A DNA stretch of 64,000 bases from Streptomyces cucumeris (GCF_024295805.1 NZ_JANCLX010000004.1:186939-250938); one strand, 5' to 3'. Positions 36,557-45,496 are shown, numbered from the stretch's first letter. Notes: generated by a model from the letters alone, not told the origin. A program made the numbers and translations.

Positions 36557-36859
36557 CTGCGTGACCCTCCCTGTACGGAACTCACCCTTCCGAGGCGACC
36601 CCGCGGCCCCTGGAGCTGAAGTCTGCCACTTCCCAGGTTCCACGCTGTACACATGCCGTCACTCAGCAGGGCCATGTACGCATCATTCCGCAGGAAGAAA
36701 GCCATGTAAATGCGGTCACTACCCCGCAAACAAGCTCCGTGCACGTGCATCTGCCCTTGCATCTGCTCGACGCATTCGGAACCATAGGCTTAGCGCACGT
36801 GCAAGCTCGTACGAGATCTGGCCAGGGATCGTCACGGCCACGGATGCAGGAGTGCTCGC
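36557..36859. promoter_or_regulatory. Divergent promoter region of regulator and HATPase genes
   Basis: About 300 bases, AT-richer than its surroundings. It contains GCCATGTA at 36671-36678 and 36701-36708 (30 bases apart) and GTGCACGTGCATCTG at 36739-36753. TGCATCTGC at 36759-36767 and GCACGTGCAAG near 36795 follow. The 15-base word also occurs upstream of the DUF397 gene. Confidence 0.55.
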
Positions 36860-37372
36860 ATGGGGAGCGAAGGTTCGACCCTGCTGGAGCCCTTGTGGCG
36901 AGGGCTCCCTCCGATCGACCCCTCCTCCGTCTCCGGATCCGTCTCCTACGCCCTGCCCTCCCGCTTCGAAGCGGTCCGCGGCGCCCGGAAGTTCACCGGC
37001 ACCACCCTGCGGCAGTGGGATCTGCCCGAGCTCTTCGACGAGGTGGCGCTGGTCGTCTCCGAGCTGGTGACCAACGCCCTGCGGCACGGCCTGCCCAGCG
37101 GGGTGCCCAGCGCTCTCACCGGGGGCCGGGGCGACGGTGACGGCGATCCGCAGGTCCGGCTCCATCTGATGCACTGCCCCTCCCGGCTGGTGTGCGCGGT
37201 GCGCGACCTCAGCGAGGACGGACCGGTGGCGGGTGAGGCGGACTGGGCGGAGGAATCCGGCCGCGGGCTCCATCTGGTGGAGTGCTTCGCCGACGGCTGG
37301 GGCTGGCATCCGCTCGCGGGGACGCTGCGGGGGAAGGTCGTCTGGGCCCTGTTCCAGCTACCGCGCCACTGA
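36860..37372 (+). CDS. RsbW-like ATP-binding protein (HATPase_c_2)
   Basis: 170 residues. It has the single GHKL ATPase domain used by anti-sigma kinases: N-box VVSELVTNALRHG (about 66-78), G1-box VRDLSEDGPV and G2-box EESGRGLHLVECFAD. No HTH or membrane part. Such proteins usually sit beside WhiJ/DUF397 genes. The expected partner (anti-anti-sigma or DUF397 protein) is not proven. Confidence 0.9.
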   Translation: MGSEGSTLLEPLWRGLPPIDPSSVSGSVSYALPSRFEAVRGARKFTGTTLRQWDLPELFDEVALVVSELVTNALRHGLPSGVPSALTGGRGDGDGDPQVRLHLMHCPSRLVCAVRDLSEDGPVAGEADWAEESGRGLHLVECFADGWGWHPLAGTLRGKVVWALFQLPRH

Positions 37373-37414
37373 CGCCCCTGGCCGAGAGTCCCGCCGGGGA
37401 CCGTGCCCGGGGCG

Positions 37415-38563
37415 TCAGTGGTGGGCGGACTCCGGAGGCGCCGTGGTGATGCCCAGGGCATGCAACTGGAAGTACCGGGTGACATCGTGCATCGTCACGA
37501 TGCCCTCCAGATGACCGTGGTCCACCACCAGCACCGGCAGCCCGCCACCCGGCCGCGCCCGCTCCAGCACCTCGGTCAGCAGCTCGTCCGACGTGGCCAC
37601 CGTGCACCGTGACACCGGTACGGCCACGTCCCGCACCCGGCGGGTCTCCCGCTCCCCGGCGGGCACGTTCGCCAGGGCGCGCAGTTGCACCAGCCCGCTG
37701 GGCCGGCCGTCGAAATCGAGCAGGGGCAGTACGGAATGGCGGGAGCTCGCCGCCACCTCGTCGATGAACCGCGCCACGGTCAGCCAGTCGGCGCCGGTGG
37801 CCACCGGTGCCGACATCGCGTCGCCCGCCCGTACCCCGCGCAGCGCCGTGGCGTATCCGGCCCGCTGCCGTTCCGCGTTGGCGATGATGACCATGAACAG
37901 CCCGATCAGCCCGAGCCACAGTCCGCCGCCGTTACCGCGCAGGAAGGAGATCCAGCCGAGCGCGATCAGCAGCACTCCGAAGACCTGGCCGCTGCGCCCC
38001 GCCGCCCGGTCGGCGCGCTCCCGGTCACCGGTGCGCCACCACAGCACCGCCTGCACCACCCGGCCGCCGTCCAGCGGGGCCGCGGGCAGCAGGTTGAACA
38101 CACCCAGCAGCAGATTGGCCCAGCCCAGCCAGACCAGTACGGCGGCGGGCACCCCCCATCCGATCAGGCTGTGCACCCCGATCCCGGCGCCGACCGCGAT
38201 CCCGCCCAGGAGCAGGCTGGTGAGCGGTCCGCTGACCGCGACCAGCAGGGCGACCCCGGCGGTGCGCGGCCGTCCCATCTGGGTCACCCCGCCCAGCGCC
38301 CACAGCGTCACGTCCTCGACCGAGACACCCTTGCGCAGCGCGGCCACCGCGTGGGCGGCCTCGTGCAGCAGCAGGCTGACCATCAGCAGCAGGGCACCGA
38401 CGAGGCTGGCGATCGTGTACACCACGGCCGTCCGCCCGGGGGTCCACGCGGGCAGCGTCTCGCGGCCGAGACCGTAGGCGAGCAGGGCGACCAGCACCGG
38501 GACGCTCCAGTGCATCCGCAGTGGCACCCCGAGTACGTGTCCGACCCGGACCGAGCCCTTCAT
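37415..38563 (-). CDS. Site-2 protease family metalloprotease with CBS domains
   Basis: 382 residues with about six membrane segments. Zinc motif HEAAH (about 67-71) and the second motif NLLPAAPLDGGRV place it in the SpoIVFB-like S2P group, followed by a C-terminal CBS pair (about 245-370). Such proteases cut membrane-bound regulators. It lies between the HATPase and DUF397 genes, interrupting the usual set. The substrate is unknown. Confidence 0.92.
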   Translation of the reverse strand: MKGSVRVGHVLGVPLRMHWSVPVLVALLAYGLGRETLPAWTPGRTAVVYTIASLVGALLLMVSLLLHEAAHAVAALRKGVSVEDVTLWALGGVTQMGRPRTAGVALLVAVSGPLTSLLLGGIAVGAGIGVHSLIGWGVPAAVLVWLGWANLLLGVFNLLPAAPLDGGRVVQAVLWWRTGDRERADRAAGRSGQVFGVLLIALGWISFLRGNGGGLWLGLIGLFMVIIANAERQRAGYATALRGVRAGDAMSAPVATGADWLTVARFIDEVAASSRHSVLPLLDFDGRPSGLVQLRALANVPAGERETRRVRDVAVPVSRCTVATSDELLTEVLERARPGGGLPVLVVDHGHLEGIVTMHDVTRYFQLHALGITTAPPESAHH

Positions 38564-38661
38564 CGCCGTCGTCTCACATCAGCTGGGTTCCCCCCGCTGT
38601 CAGTACCAGTGTCACTCACCCCGGCGGGATCGGCTCCGCGCGCGGCGCGCCCGTACCGGGG

Positions 38662-38961
38662 TCAGCCGAGACCGGCCGGGTCCTGTGCCAGATGGTCGAA
38701 TTCGCCGTTCTTGACCCCGAGGAGCATCGCCTCGACCTCCGCCGGGGTGTAGATGAGCGCCGGGCCGTCCGGGAAGCGGGAGTTGCGCACGGCAACGTCA
38801 CCGCCGGGCAGTTTGGCGAACTCCACGCATGCCCCCTGGGAGTTGCTGTGTCTGCTCTTCTGCCAGACGACCCCCTGAAGGTCCGCGGCCGCCATGCCGT
38901 TGTACGGGTGGTCGCGCACAGGGCTCTCCACTTTCGTGCAGCTGACAACTGCCCGGATCAT
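38662..38961 (-). CDS. DUF397 small protein
   Basis: 99 residues. The DUF397 hallmark is clear: VVWQKSRHSNSQGACVEFA, then VAVRNSRFPDGPALIYTPAEVEAML. Members pair with WhiJ-like regulators and are thought to antagonise them. ATG 38961 has AAGGAA about 8 bases upstream; the longer frame starts within an iteron-rich promoter and is rejected. Confidence 0.9.
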   Translation of the reverse strand: MIRAVVSCTKVESPVRDHPYNGMAAADLQGVVWQKSRHSNSQGACVEFAKLPGGDVAVRNSRFPDGPALIYTPAEVEAMLLGVKNGEFDHLAQDPAGLG

Positions 38962-38977
38962 AGCCGCGTTCCTTTGC

Positions 38978-39039
38978 CAGTGCATGGGCAAATGCATTCG
39001 CTTTTGCACAGGTAGATGCATCTTCAGATGCACGTGCAC
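38978..39039 (-). promoter_or_regulatory. DUF397 promoter region with GTGCA/ATGCA words
   Basis: On the minus strand GTGCACGTGCATCTG (39039-39025) is followed by TGCATCT, TGTGCAAA, AATGCATTTGC and ATGCAC. The first 15 bases are identical to those upstream of the HATPase gene (36739-36753), in the same orientation relative to the gene. Confidence 0.6.
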
Positions 39040-39236
39040 CATACGTATCGGGTTGATCACCCGGCAATCGCGTCTCCTGCCCCCGGGAGAGCAGAACAGT
39101 CGTCATGTCTTCCGTCCCCGCCCCTTAGGACGTCCACGACGCGCCCCGGGTTGGCCGCTCACGGCGGGAGCCTCGGCGGCCCCGCCGGGCCCGTGGCGGA
39201 GGTCCATTGTCAGTGCCCCCTGCCAGACTCCCGGTC

Positions 39237-40937
39237 ATGCGGTGGGCGGTGGCGGAGACGGACGACGGGGGTGTCCGCCTCTGCCCGCTGACCGCCGAAG
39301 GGGGAGCCGCAGGACCGGTGGTGGAGGTCACGGCGGCTCAGGGCGGGATCGCGGCCGCGGTGCGGTCCCGTCCCGAGGCGGACCGCTGGGTGTGGCGGTC
39401 CACCGCCGAGTTCGCTCCCCGGCTGCTCGCCGCCGGAGTGCGGGTCGAGCGGTGCTGGGACATCGAGGCGGCCGAGGCGCTGCTGCTCGGCCACGAGGGG
39501 CGGTCGGGCGCACCGCGCTCACTGGCCGCCGCCTGGGCCAGGCTGCGCGGGCTGCCGGTGCCGCCCGACCCGCCCCCGCGCACGGCGGACACCCAGCCGT
39601 CGCTGTTCGAGCCCGGTCCGCCGCCGCTGCCGCCGGGCACCGATCCGCTCACCGCCCTGCTCGCGGTGTACGCGCGTCAGCTCGCCAGGACCGAGGCGGC
39701 CGAGCACTCCGGCCGGATGCTGCTGCTGATCACCGCCGAGTCCGCGGGCACGCTGGTCGCCGCCGAGATGAACCGCGCCGGGGTGCCCTGGCGCGCCGAC
39801 CGCCACCGGCAGTTGCTGGACGAGCTGCTCGGCGAGCGCTATCCGGGCGGTCTCGAACCCCAGCGGCTGGCCGAGCTGGCCGACGAGGTCTCACGTGCCT
39901 TCGGCGGCGAGCGGGTGCGGCCCGATCTGCCCGCCGAGGTGGTCAGGGCGTTCGCCCGGGCGGGCTTCGCGCTCGGCTCGACCCGCGCCTGGGAGCTGGA
40001 GCGGATCGACCACCCCGCGGTGGAGCCGCTGCTGCGCTACAAGAAGCTCTACCGGCTGCACACCGCCCACGGCTGGGCCTGGCTCCAGTCCTGGGTGCGC
40101 GAGGGCCGCTTCCGCCCCGAGTTCCTGCCCGGCGGCACCGTCTCCGGCCGCTGGACCTCCCACGGCGGCGGTGCGCTGCAGATCCCCAAGGTGGTGCGGC
40201 GCGCGGTGGTGGCCGATCCGGGCTGGCGGCTGGTGGTCGCCGACGCCGACCAGATGGAGCCGCGGGTGCTCGCCGCCATCTCCCGCGACCGCGGGCTGAT
40301 GGAGGTCGCCGGCAGCGGCCGCGACCTGTACGCCACCCTGTCCGACCGCGCCTTCGCGGGCCGCCGCGACCTGGCCAAACTGGCCCTGCTCGGCGCGATC
40401 TACGGACAGACCTCGGGCGACGGGCTCAAACACCTCGCCGCCCTGCGCCGCCGCTTCCCCGCGGCCGTGGCCTATGTGGACGACGCGGCCCGTGCGGGGG
40501 TGGAGGGCCGGCTGGTGCGCACCTGGCTGGGCCGCACCTGCCCGCCCGCCACGGCCGAGGGCGCCGAGGAGTACGCCGACGAGGCGGGGCTGCCGCGCGA
40601 CCAGGACGAGGAGCCGTCGTACGGCAGCACCGCCGGTGCCCGCGCCCGCGGCCGGTTCACCCGGAACTTCGTGGTGCAGGGCAGCGCGGCCGACTGGGCG
40701 CTGCTGGTGCTCGCCGCGCTGCGCCGGTCCCTGTCCTCGGCCGGGCTCCGCGCGGAGCTGGTGTTCTTCCAGCACGACGAGGTCATCGTGCACTGCCCGG
40801 AGGAGGAGGTCGGGGAGGTCCGGGAGGCGATCACGGCGGCGGGCGACGCGGCGGGCCTGATCGCCTTCGGCGAGACCCCCGTGCGCTTCTCCTTCACCAT
40901 CGCGGCCGTGGAGTGCTACGCGGACGCGAAGGACTGA
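39237..40937 (+). CDS. PolA-like 3'-5' exonuclease/DNA polymerase homologue
   Basis: 566 residues, shorter than DNA polymerase I and without the 5' nuclease. Family-A polymerase motifs are present: motif A VADADQMEPRVLAAI, motif B region LAKLALLGAIYGQTSG and motif C FFQHDEVIVH. The N-terminal part resembles a degenerate exonuclease domain. ATG 39237 is chosen over an upstream frame. This stand-alone polymerase is common in streptomycetes; probably repair. Confidence 0.88.
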   Translation: MRWAVAETDDGGVRLCPLTAEGGAAGPVVEVTAAQGGIAAAVRSRPEADRWVWRSTAEFAPRLLAAGVRVERCWDIEAAEALLLGHEGRSGAPRSLAAAWARLRGLPVPPDPPPRTADTQPSLFEPGPPPLPPGTDPLTALLAVYARQLARTEAAEHSGRMLLLITAESAGTLVAAEMNRAGVPWRADRHRQLLDELLGERYPGGLEPQRLAELADEVSRAFGGERVRPDLPAEVVRAFARAGFALGSTRAWELERIDHPAVEPLLRYKKLYRLHTAHGWAWLQSWVREGRFRPEFLPGGTVSGRWTSHGGGALQIPKVVRRAVVADPGWRLVVADADQMEPRVLAAISRDRGLMEVAGSGRDLYATLSDRAFAGRRDLAKLALLGAIYGQTSGDGLKHLAALRRRFPAAVAYVDDAARAGVEGRLVRTWLGRTCPPATAEGAEEYADEAGLPRDQDEEPSYGSTAGARARGRFTRNFVVQGSAADWALLVLAALRRSLSSAGLRAELVFFQHDEVIVHCPEEEVGEVREAITAAGDAAGLIAFGETPVRFSFTIAAVECYADAKD

Positions 40938-41095
40938 CCCGGAAGACCGTCGTCCACCGGCCCGTACGGGTGAGGGGGACGGCCCTCGCCCAGGCGGCGC
41001 AGCACCGCAGGCGCCCGCCCCGGCCGTCCGCACACGATGATCACAGGGCCGCCGGGCGGCGGCCCCCGCCACGCCGCCCACAGGGGAGACCTGCC

Positions 41096-42124
41096 ATGAC
41101 CATCAGCCTCGAGCGGCTGCGCCGCTGCTCCATCGCCGTGGACCTCGGCGCGGCCAGGACCCGGGTCTATCTCAAGCGCACCGGAATCATCGTGGACGAG
41201 CCGACCGTCGCCGCCGTGAACACCCGCACCGGCGGTCTGATCGCGGTCGGGACCCTCGCCGAGCGCATGACGGGCCGCACGCCCGGCCATATCCGGGTGG
41301 TCCGCCCCGTCTCCGGCGGCACCGTCGTCGACATCGCCATGGCCCAGCGGATGCTGCGGCTGCTGCTCGGCGACAAGCTGCGCCGCGCCTGGCGCCGCCG
41401 CCCGCTGACCAGCGCCGCCGTCTGCGTTCCGCATGACGCCGATCCGCTCGCCCAGCGTGCCGCCATGGAGACGCTCACCGGTGTCGGCGCCCGGCGGGTC
41501 GAACTGGTCGACACCCTGATCGCCGCCGCGGTGGGCTGCGGACTCCCGGTGGAACGCCCCGAGGCGACGATGATCGTGGTGTGCGGCGCGGCCACCACCC
41601 AGGTCGCGGTGTTGTCGCTGGGCTCGATCGTGGCGGCAGAACGGGTCCCGGTCGGCGGGGAGACCGTCGACCACGCCCTCGTCCAGCATCTGCGCAACGA
41701 GCACGCGCTGATGCTGCCCAGCCAGGGCGTCCGCCCGCTGCACCTGGCGCTCGGCGAGGACGGCCCCGCCCTGCGCGAGACCGAGGTGCACGGCCGGGAC
41801 GTGGCCACCGGGCTCGCCCGCTCGGTACGGGTGGACCTCGATGCCCTGCGCACCGCCATGCACACCCCGCTCACCGGGCTGATCGACGCCATCGGCACGG
41901 TGCTCCGCCGCTGCCCGCCCGATCTGGTGGCCGACCTCGCCGACCGCGGGATCATGCTCGCCGGCGGCAGCGCGCTGCTGCCCGGGCTGGACTCGATGCT
42001 GCGCGAGGCCACCGGGGTGCCCCTGACCATCGCCGAACACCCCGGTGTCTGCGCGGTGGAGGGACTGGGCGCGATGCTGGACGGCAAGGTGCAGCCCCTG
42101 ACGCTCGACGCCATGGTGTCCTGA
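41096..42124 (+). CDS. MreB/Mbl-like actin-family protein
   Basis: 342 residues. Phosphate-1 motif SIAVDLGAARTRVYLK, NTRTGGLIAVG, phosphate-2 motif MIVVCGAATTQVAVLS and the adenosine motif GIMLAGGSALLPGLD match MreB-type actins. It is an orphan without mreCD. In Streptomyces MreB-like proteins help spore-wall assembly. ATG 41096 has GGGGAG 8 bases before it. Confidence 0.9.
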   Translation: MTISLERLRRCSIAVDLGAARTRVYLKRTGIIVDEPTVAAVNTRTGGLIAVGTLAERMTGRTPGHIRVVRPVSGGTVVDIAMAQRMLRLLLGDKLRRAWRRRPLTSAAVCVPHDADPLAQRAAMETLTGVGARRVELVDTLIAAAVGCGLPVERPEATMIVVCGAATTQVAVLSLGSIVAAERVPVGGETVDHALVQHLRNEHALMLPSQGVRPLHLALGEDGPALRETEVHGRDVATGLARSVRVDLDALRTAMHTPLTGLIDAIGTVLRRCPPDLVADLADRGIMLAGGSALLPGLDSMLREATGVPLTIAEHPGVCAVEGLGAMLDGKVQPLTLDAMVS

Positions 42125-42305
42125 GCCGCCGCACCGCCACACCGCCGCGCGCACCCGCCCGGCACCACTCCCCCACACCTCCGTTCCCACCTGATCGGAT
42201 TTTCTTCGCGACACGTTGAGCGGCCGCCCCCTCCCGTCCGTAGTGATGGGGGAAGAGGCCGAACGGCCGCCCAACCCCCCCGGGGCCCAGACCGGGAGTC
42301 GCCAG

Positions 42306-42902
42306 ATGTTGTCCAACTCAGGTCAGGTCCTGGAGGTTCGTGTGCAGGACGATGCCGCCGTGGCCGATGAGCGTCCGTCGAGATCCCATCGCGGGACCCC
42401 GGACGAGCAGCTCATGCGCGCGCTCTACCAGGAGCACGCCGGGCCGTTGCTCGCGTTCGTCCTGCGGCTGGTGGCGGGCGATCGGCACCGTGCGGAGGAC
42501 GTCGTCCAGGAGACCCTGGTACGCGCCTGGCGGAACGCGGACCAGCTGTCCCGGGCCACCGGTTCGATCCGGCCCTGGCTGGTCACGGTCGCGCGGCGGA
42601 TCGTCATCGACGGCCACCGCAGCAGGCAGGCACGGCCCCAGGAGGTCGACCCCTCCCCGTTGGAACTCATGCCGGCGGAGGACGAGATCGACAGGGCGCT
42701 GCGGCTGATGACACTGTCCGACGCGATGCACGACCTCAGCGACGCCCATCGCGAGGTGCTGGTCGAGACGTATTTCAAGGGCCGGACGGTCAACGAGGCG
42801 GCGGAGACGCTCGGCATACCCAGTGGGACGGTCCGTTCCCGGGTCTTCTACGCGCTGCGCTCCATGAAGCTCGCGCTTGAGGAGAGAGGAGTGACGGCAT
42901 GA
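42306..42902 (+). CDS. ECF-family RNA polymerase sigma factor
   Basis: 198 residues. Region 2 (LYQEHAGPLLAFVLRLVAGD, AEDVVQETLVRAWRN) and region 4 (HREVLVETYFKGRTVNEAAE, IPSGTVRSRVFYALR) are intact. ATG 42306 has GGGAG upstream; earlier in-frame starts are possible. Its stop overlaps the ATG of a zinc-finger membrane protein, the usual anti-sigma partner. Confidence 0.93.
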   Translation: MLSNSGQVLEVRVQDDAAVADERPSRSHRGTPDEQLMRALYQEHAGPLLAFVLRLVAGDRHRAEDVVQETLVRAWRNADQLSRATGSIRPWLVTVARRIVIDGHRSRQARPQEVDPSPLELMPAEDEIDRALRLMTLSDAMHDLSDAHREVLVETYFKGRTVNEAAETLGIPSGTVRSRVFYALRSMKLALEERGVTA

Positions 42903-43714
42903 CAGCGCAGGCGCACCACGCGGGACATGACGCCGTTGGGGCGTATGTGCTCGGCGTGCTCGACGAGGTGGAGGCCACCGCCTTCGAAGCCCATCTGGCC
43001 GGTTGTGACCAGTGCGGACGGCAGCTCGACGAGCTGACCGGACTGGAACCCCTGCTGGCCGACCTGGCCGCGGACATCCCCGGGATCCACAGCTCCCCCG
43101 GACGCACCGCGCTGACCGGCCACACCCCGCACGTCTTCAGCGCCACCCCGACCGCCATCGACACCCTCACCGCACGCCCCGGCCCTGCCCTGCTGAGCCG
43201 GATGACCGCGCGGGTCGCCGCGGCCCGCGGCAAGCGGCGGCGGCGCGGTCTCTACCTGGTCGCCGCGGCGGTCGCGATGATCGTCGGCGGACCGCTCGGC
43301 ACCCTCGCGCTCACCTCGGACTCCGGTCAGGACACCACGGTCGCGGCCGCCCCGAGCCCGAAGGCCGCGTTCGTCAAGATGCCGGTCAAGGTGCACGGCA
43401 CCGACCCGGACACCAAGGTGAACGCATCGGTCGCCCTGGAGGACAAGATGTGGGGCACCGACGCCGTTCTCCAGCTCAAGAACGTCAAGGGCCCCTTGGA
43501 CTGCAGCCTGATCGCGGTCTCCAAGGACGGCGATGAGCAGGTCATGACGACCTGGTCGGTGTCGGAGTGGGGCTACGGGATGAAGGACAGCCCCCACAAA
43601 GAGGCCAGGGATCCGCTCTGGGCCCACGGTGGCGCGGGGATCAAGCTCGCCGACATCGACCGCCTCGAGGTCCGCACCACCGACGGAAAGCGCCTGGTCT
43701 CCGTGGACGCGTAG
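42899..43714 (+). CDS. Zinc-finger membrane anti-sigma factor
   Basis: 271 residues. N-terminal zf-HC2 motif HLAGCDQCGRQ (His-x3-Cys-x2-Cys, about 31-41), one membrane segment at about 117-137, and an extracytoplasmic C-terminal domain ending in LEVRTTDGKRLVSV. It should hold the preceding sigma factor at the membrane. ATGA overlap with the sigma gene. The signal is unknown. Confidence 0.92.
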   Translation: MTAQAHHAGHDAVGAYVLGVLDEVEATAFEAHLAGCDQCGRQLDELTGLEPLLADLAADIPGIHSSPGRTALTGHTPHVFSATPTAIDTLTARPGPALLSRMTARVAAARGKRRRRGLYLVAAAVAMIVGGPLGTLALTSDSGQDTTVAAAPSPKAAFVKMPVKVHGTDPDTKVNASVALEDKMWGTDAVLQLKNVKGPLDCSLIAVSKDGDEQVMTTWSVSEWGYGMKDSPHKEARDPLWAHGGAGIKLADIDRLEVRTTDGKRLVSVDA

Positions 43715-43860
43715 CGCATCGTCGTCACCACGCGGGAGATCGAGGCACCCGGCCACTCGGATTGCCGAACGTGCCGTGCGGCGCTGTGAGCGGGATGTTA
43801 CACAGAGTGTGATATGTCGTCTTTCGCGTCCCCGGGGGGTCCGGATCCGAGGAGGCACCT

Positions 43861-44406
43861 GTGGCTGACCCGGACACCCATCAGCAACGCATGTTCGCCC
43901 AGTACGTCCTGCCCGAGATCGAGGTGCTGCTGCGCGTGGCGATGTCTCTGACCGCCCAGCGCGCGGACGCCGAGGATCTCGTGCAGGACACGTTACTACG
44001 GGCGTACCGAGCAGTCGGGCGTTTTGACGGGAGACACCCGAGGGCCTGGCTGCTGACGATCATGCGGCACGCGGAGGTGAGCCGGCGCCGCCAGCGCCGG
44101 CCCCGGCTGCTCGACGACCCCGACACCGAGCTGGAGCGGCTGACCCCGGCCCTCGACGCGACACCCGAGGAGCTGGTGGTCGACACGGCCTTCGACGAGG
44201 CCGTGGACGCCGCGTTCACGGCGCTTCCGCTCCGTGACCAGCAGGTGGTGCGACTGGTGCATGTGGACGGGCTGTCCTACGCGGAGGCCGCACAGGTGCT
44301 GGACGTGCCGAAGGGCACGGTGATGAGCAGACTGCACCGGGCGCGCAAGCGGATCCGCAACCAGTTGCTGGCCACGGGACCGGACTCACAGCGAGGTGGC
44401 GCATGA
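43861..44406 (+). CDS. ECF sigma factor with a TTA codon (bldA-dependent candidate)
   Basis: 181 residues. Region 2 (AMSLTAQRADAEDLVQDTLLRAYR) read in two parts, AMSLTAQRADAED and LVQDTLLRAYR, and region 4 (LSYAEAAQVLDVPKGTVMSR) are intact. Leu45 is encoded by TTA (43993-43995), so only cells with the bldA tRNA should make it. GTG 43861 has GAGGAGG 8 bases upstream. The stop overlaps the next gene, a zinc-finger anti-sigma. Function likely developmental; inference. Confidence 0.93.
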   Translation: MADPDTHQQRMFAQYVLPEIEVLLRVAMSLTAQRADAEDLVQDTLLRAYRAVGRFDGRHPRAWLLTIMRHAEVSRRRQRRPRLLDDPDTELERLTPALDATPEELVVDTAFDEAVDAAFTALPLRDQQVVRLVHVDGLSYAEAAQVLDVPKGTVMSRLHRARKRIRNQLLATGPDSQRGGA

Positions 44407-44753
44407 GCAGATTGACGTGGTGGCGGAACACCGATCGCCCGCGGACCAGGCAGTGCCCGGTGGACGCGGCGATGCTCCAGTCGTACCTGGACGGAGAGCT
44501 GGACGCCGGGGACGCGGCCCGGGTGCGCTCCCATGTGGCCGAGTGCCACGCCTGTGCCCGTGAGCTCTCCCTCTACCAGCGGATCAGCCGCGCGCTGGCC
44601 GCCCGGGCGGAGGCGGGCACGGACGCAGCGACGCTCGGACGGCTCCGGGAGTTCGCGGACTCCCTCGCCGAGCGGAAGACCCAGGATCCGGATCCGGCGC
44701 GGGGCGCGGAGCACGACGCGGGGCAGAGCGCAGGGCACAAGGCCGGCGGCTGA
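44403..44753 (+). CDS. Soluble zinc-finger anti-sigma factor
   Basis: 116 residues. Motif HVAECHACARELS (His-x3-Cys-x2-Cys, about 48-60), no membrane segment and a disordered, acidic C-terminus. It is a likely cytoplasmic anti-sigma for the preceding TTA-containing sigma factor. The last 170 bases are antisense to the C-terminal extension of the lspA-like frame. Confidence 0.85.
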   Translation: MSRLTWWRNTDRPRTRQCPVDAAMLQSYLDGELDAGDAARVRSHVAECHACARELSLYQRISRALAARAEAGTDAATLGRLREFADSLAERKTQDPDPARGAEHDAGQSAGHKAGG

Positions 44754-45366
44754 CGGCCCCGGTACCGGGGTCCGGCCGCGGACCGGCTCCCGGATCCGGC
44801 CGCCGCACCCGGTCCGGGGCGGGCACCCGGTCCGGCCCGGCGGCGGAACCGGCGGCGGCCCGGGCCTCGGCCCGCTCCCTCGCGGTGCCGCGCAGCAGCG
44901 CCACCGTGGTCAGCACGGTTCCGGCGACCAGTGCGACATCGGCGAGATTGAACACCGGACCACGGGCGGCGACCGTGATCCAGTCGATGACGGCCCCCCG
45001 CAGCGGGCCCGGCGGCCGCAGCGCCCGGTCCGCGCCGTTGCCGATGGCTCCGCCGGCGATCAGCCCCAGCCCCAGGGCGGCCCCCCGGTTGCGGGTCCGC
45101 AGCCCCGCCCCGGCCGCTGCCAGGGTGGCGGCCGCACCCGCGAGGGTGATCAGGGTGATCAGCACCGGACGTCCGTGTCCCAGCCCGAAGGCCACCCCGG
45201 CGTTGTGGACCACGAGGACGTGGAACGGGCCGAAGGCGGCCTGCGGCCCCGGTCGGCCGCCCCAGGCGGCCAGCGCCAGTGCCTTGGTCACCTGGTCGGC
45301 CGCGATCACCAGGAGCACGGTGACCGGGAAGAGGATCCGGCCGGTGGACGGACGGGGCTGGGTCAT
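44584..45366 (-). CDS. lspA: Signal peptidase II homologue with a long C-terminal extension
   Basis: 260 residues. LspA cleaves prolipoprotein signal peptides. Four membrane segments and both catalytic Asp motifs are present: VHNAGVAFG, GAIGNGADR (Asp113) and GPVFNLADVA (Asp143). A normal LspA would end near residue 165. The remaining 95 residues are Pro/Arg-rich and antisense to the anti-sigma gene, so they may not be functional. ATG 45366 has no strong ribosome site. Confidence 0.82.
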   Translation of the reverse strand: MTQPRPSTGRILFPVTVLLVIAADQVTKALALAAWGGRPGPQAAFGPFHVLVVHNAGVAFGLGHGRPVLITLITLAGAAATLAAAGAGLRTRNRGAALGLGLIAGGAIGNGADRALRPPGPLRGAVIDWITVAARGPVFNLADVALVAGTVLTTVALLRGTARERAEARAAAGSAAGPDRVPAPDRVRRPDPGAGPRPDPGTGAVSRRPCALRSAPRRAPRPAPDPDPGSSARRGSPRTPGAVRASLRPCPPPPGRPARG

Positions 45367-45496
45367 GGGAGGGAAACCCGTCCGGCGGACACCCCGCTTC
45401 CCTTTTGTCCAGGTTTCTGGGGTTGTCCAGGTTTCCGGGCGCCCGCGATGACCGGTGACGCCCCCGACACCCTGCGCGACGGCTCCGGACAAGACG

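Noticed and set aside
38894..41095. Upstream extension of the MreB-like frame
   Set aside because: The frame is open by chance over the PolA-like gene. The MreB homology and ribosome site begin at 41096.
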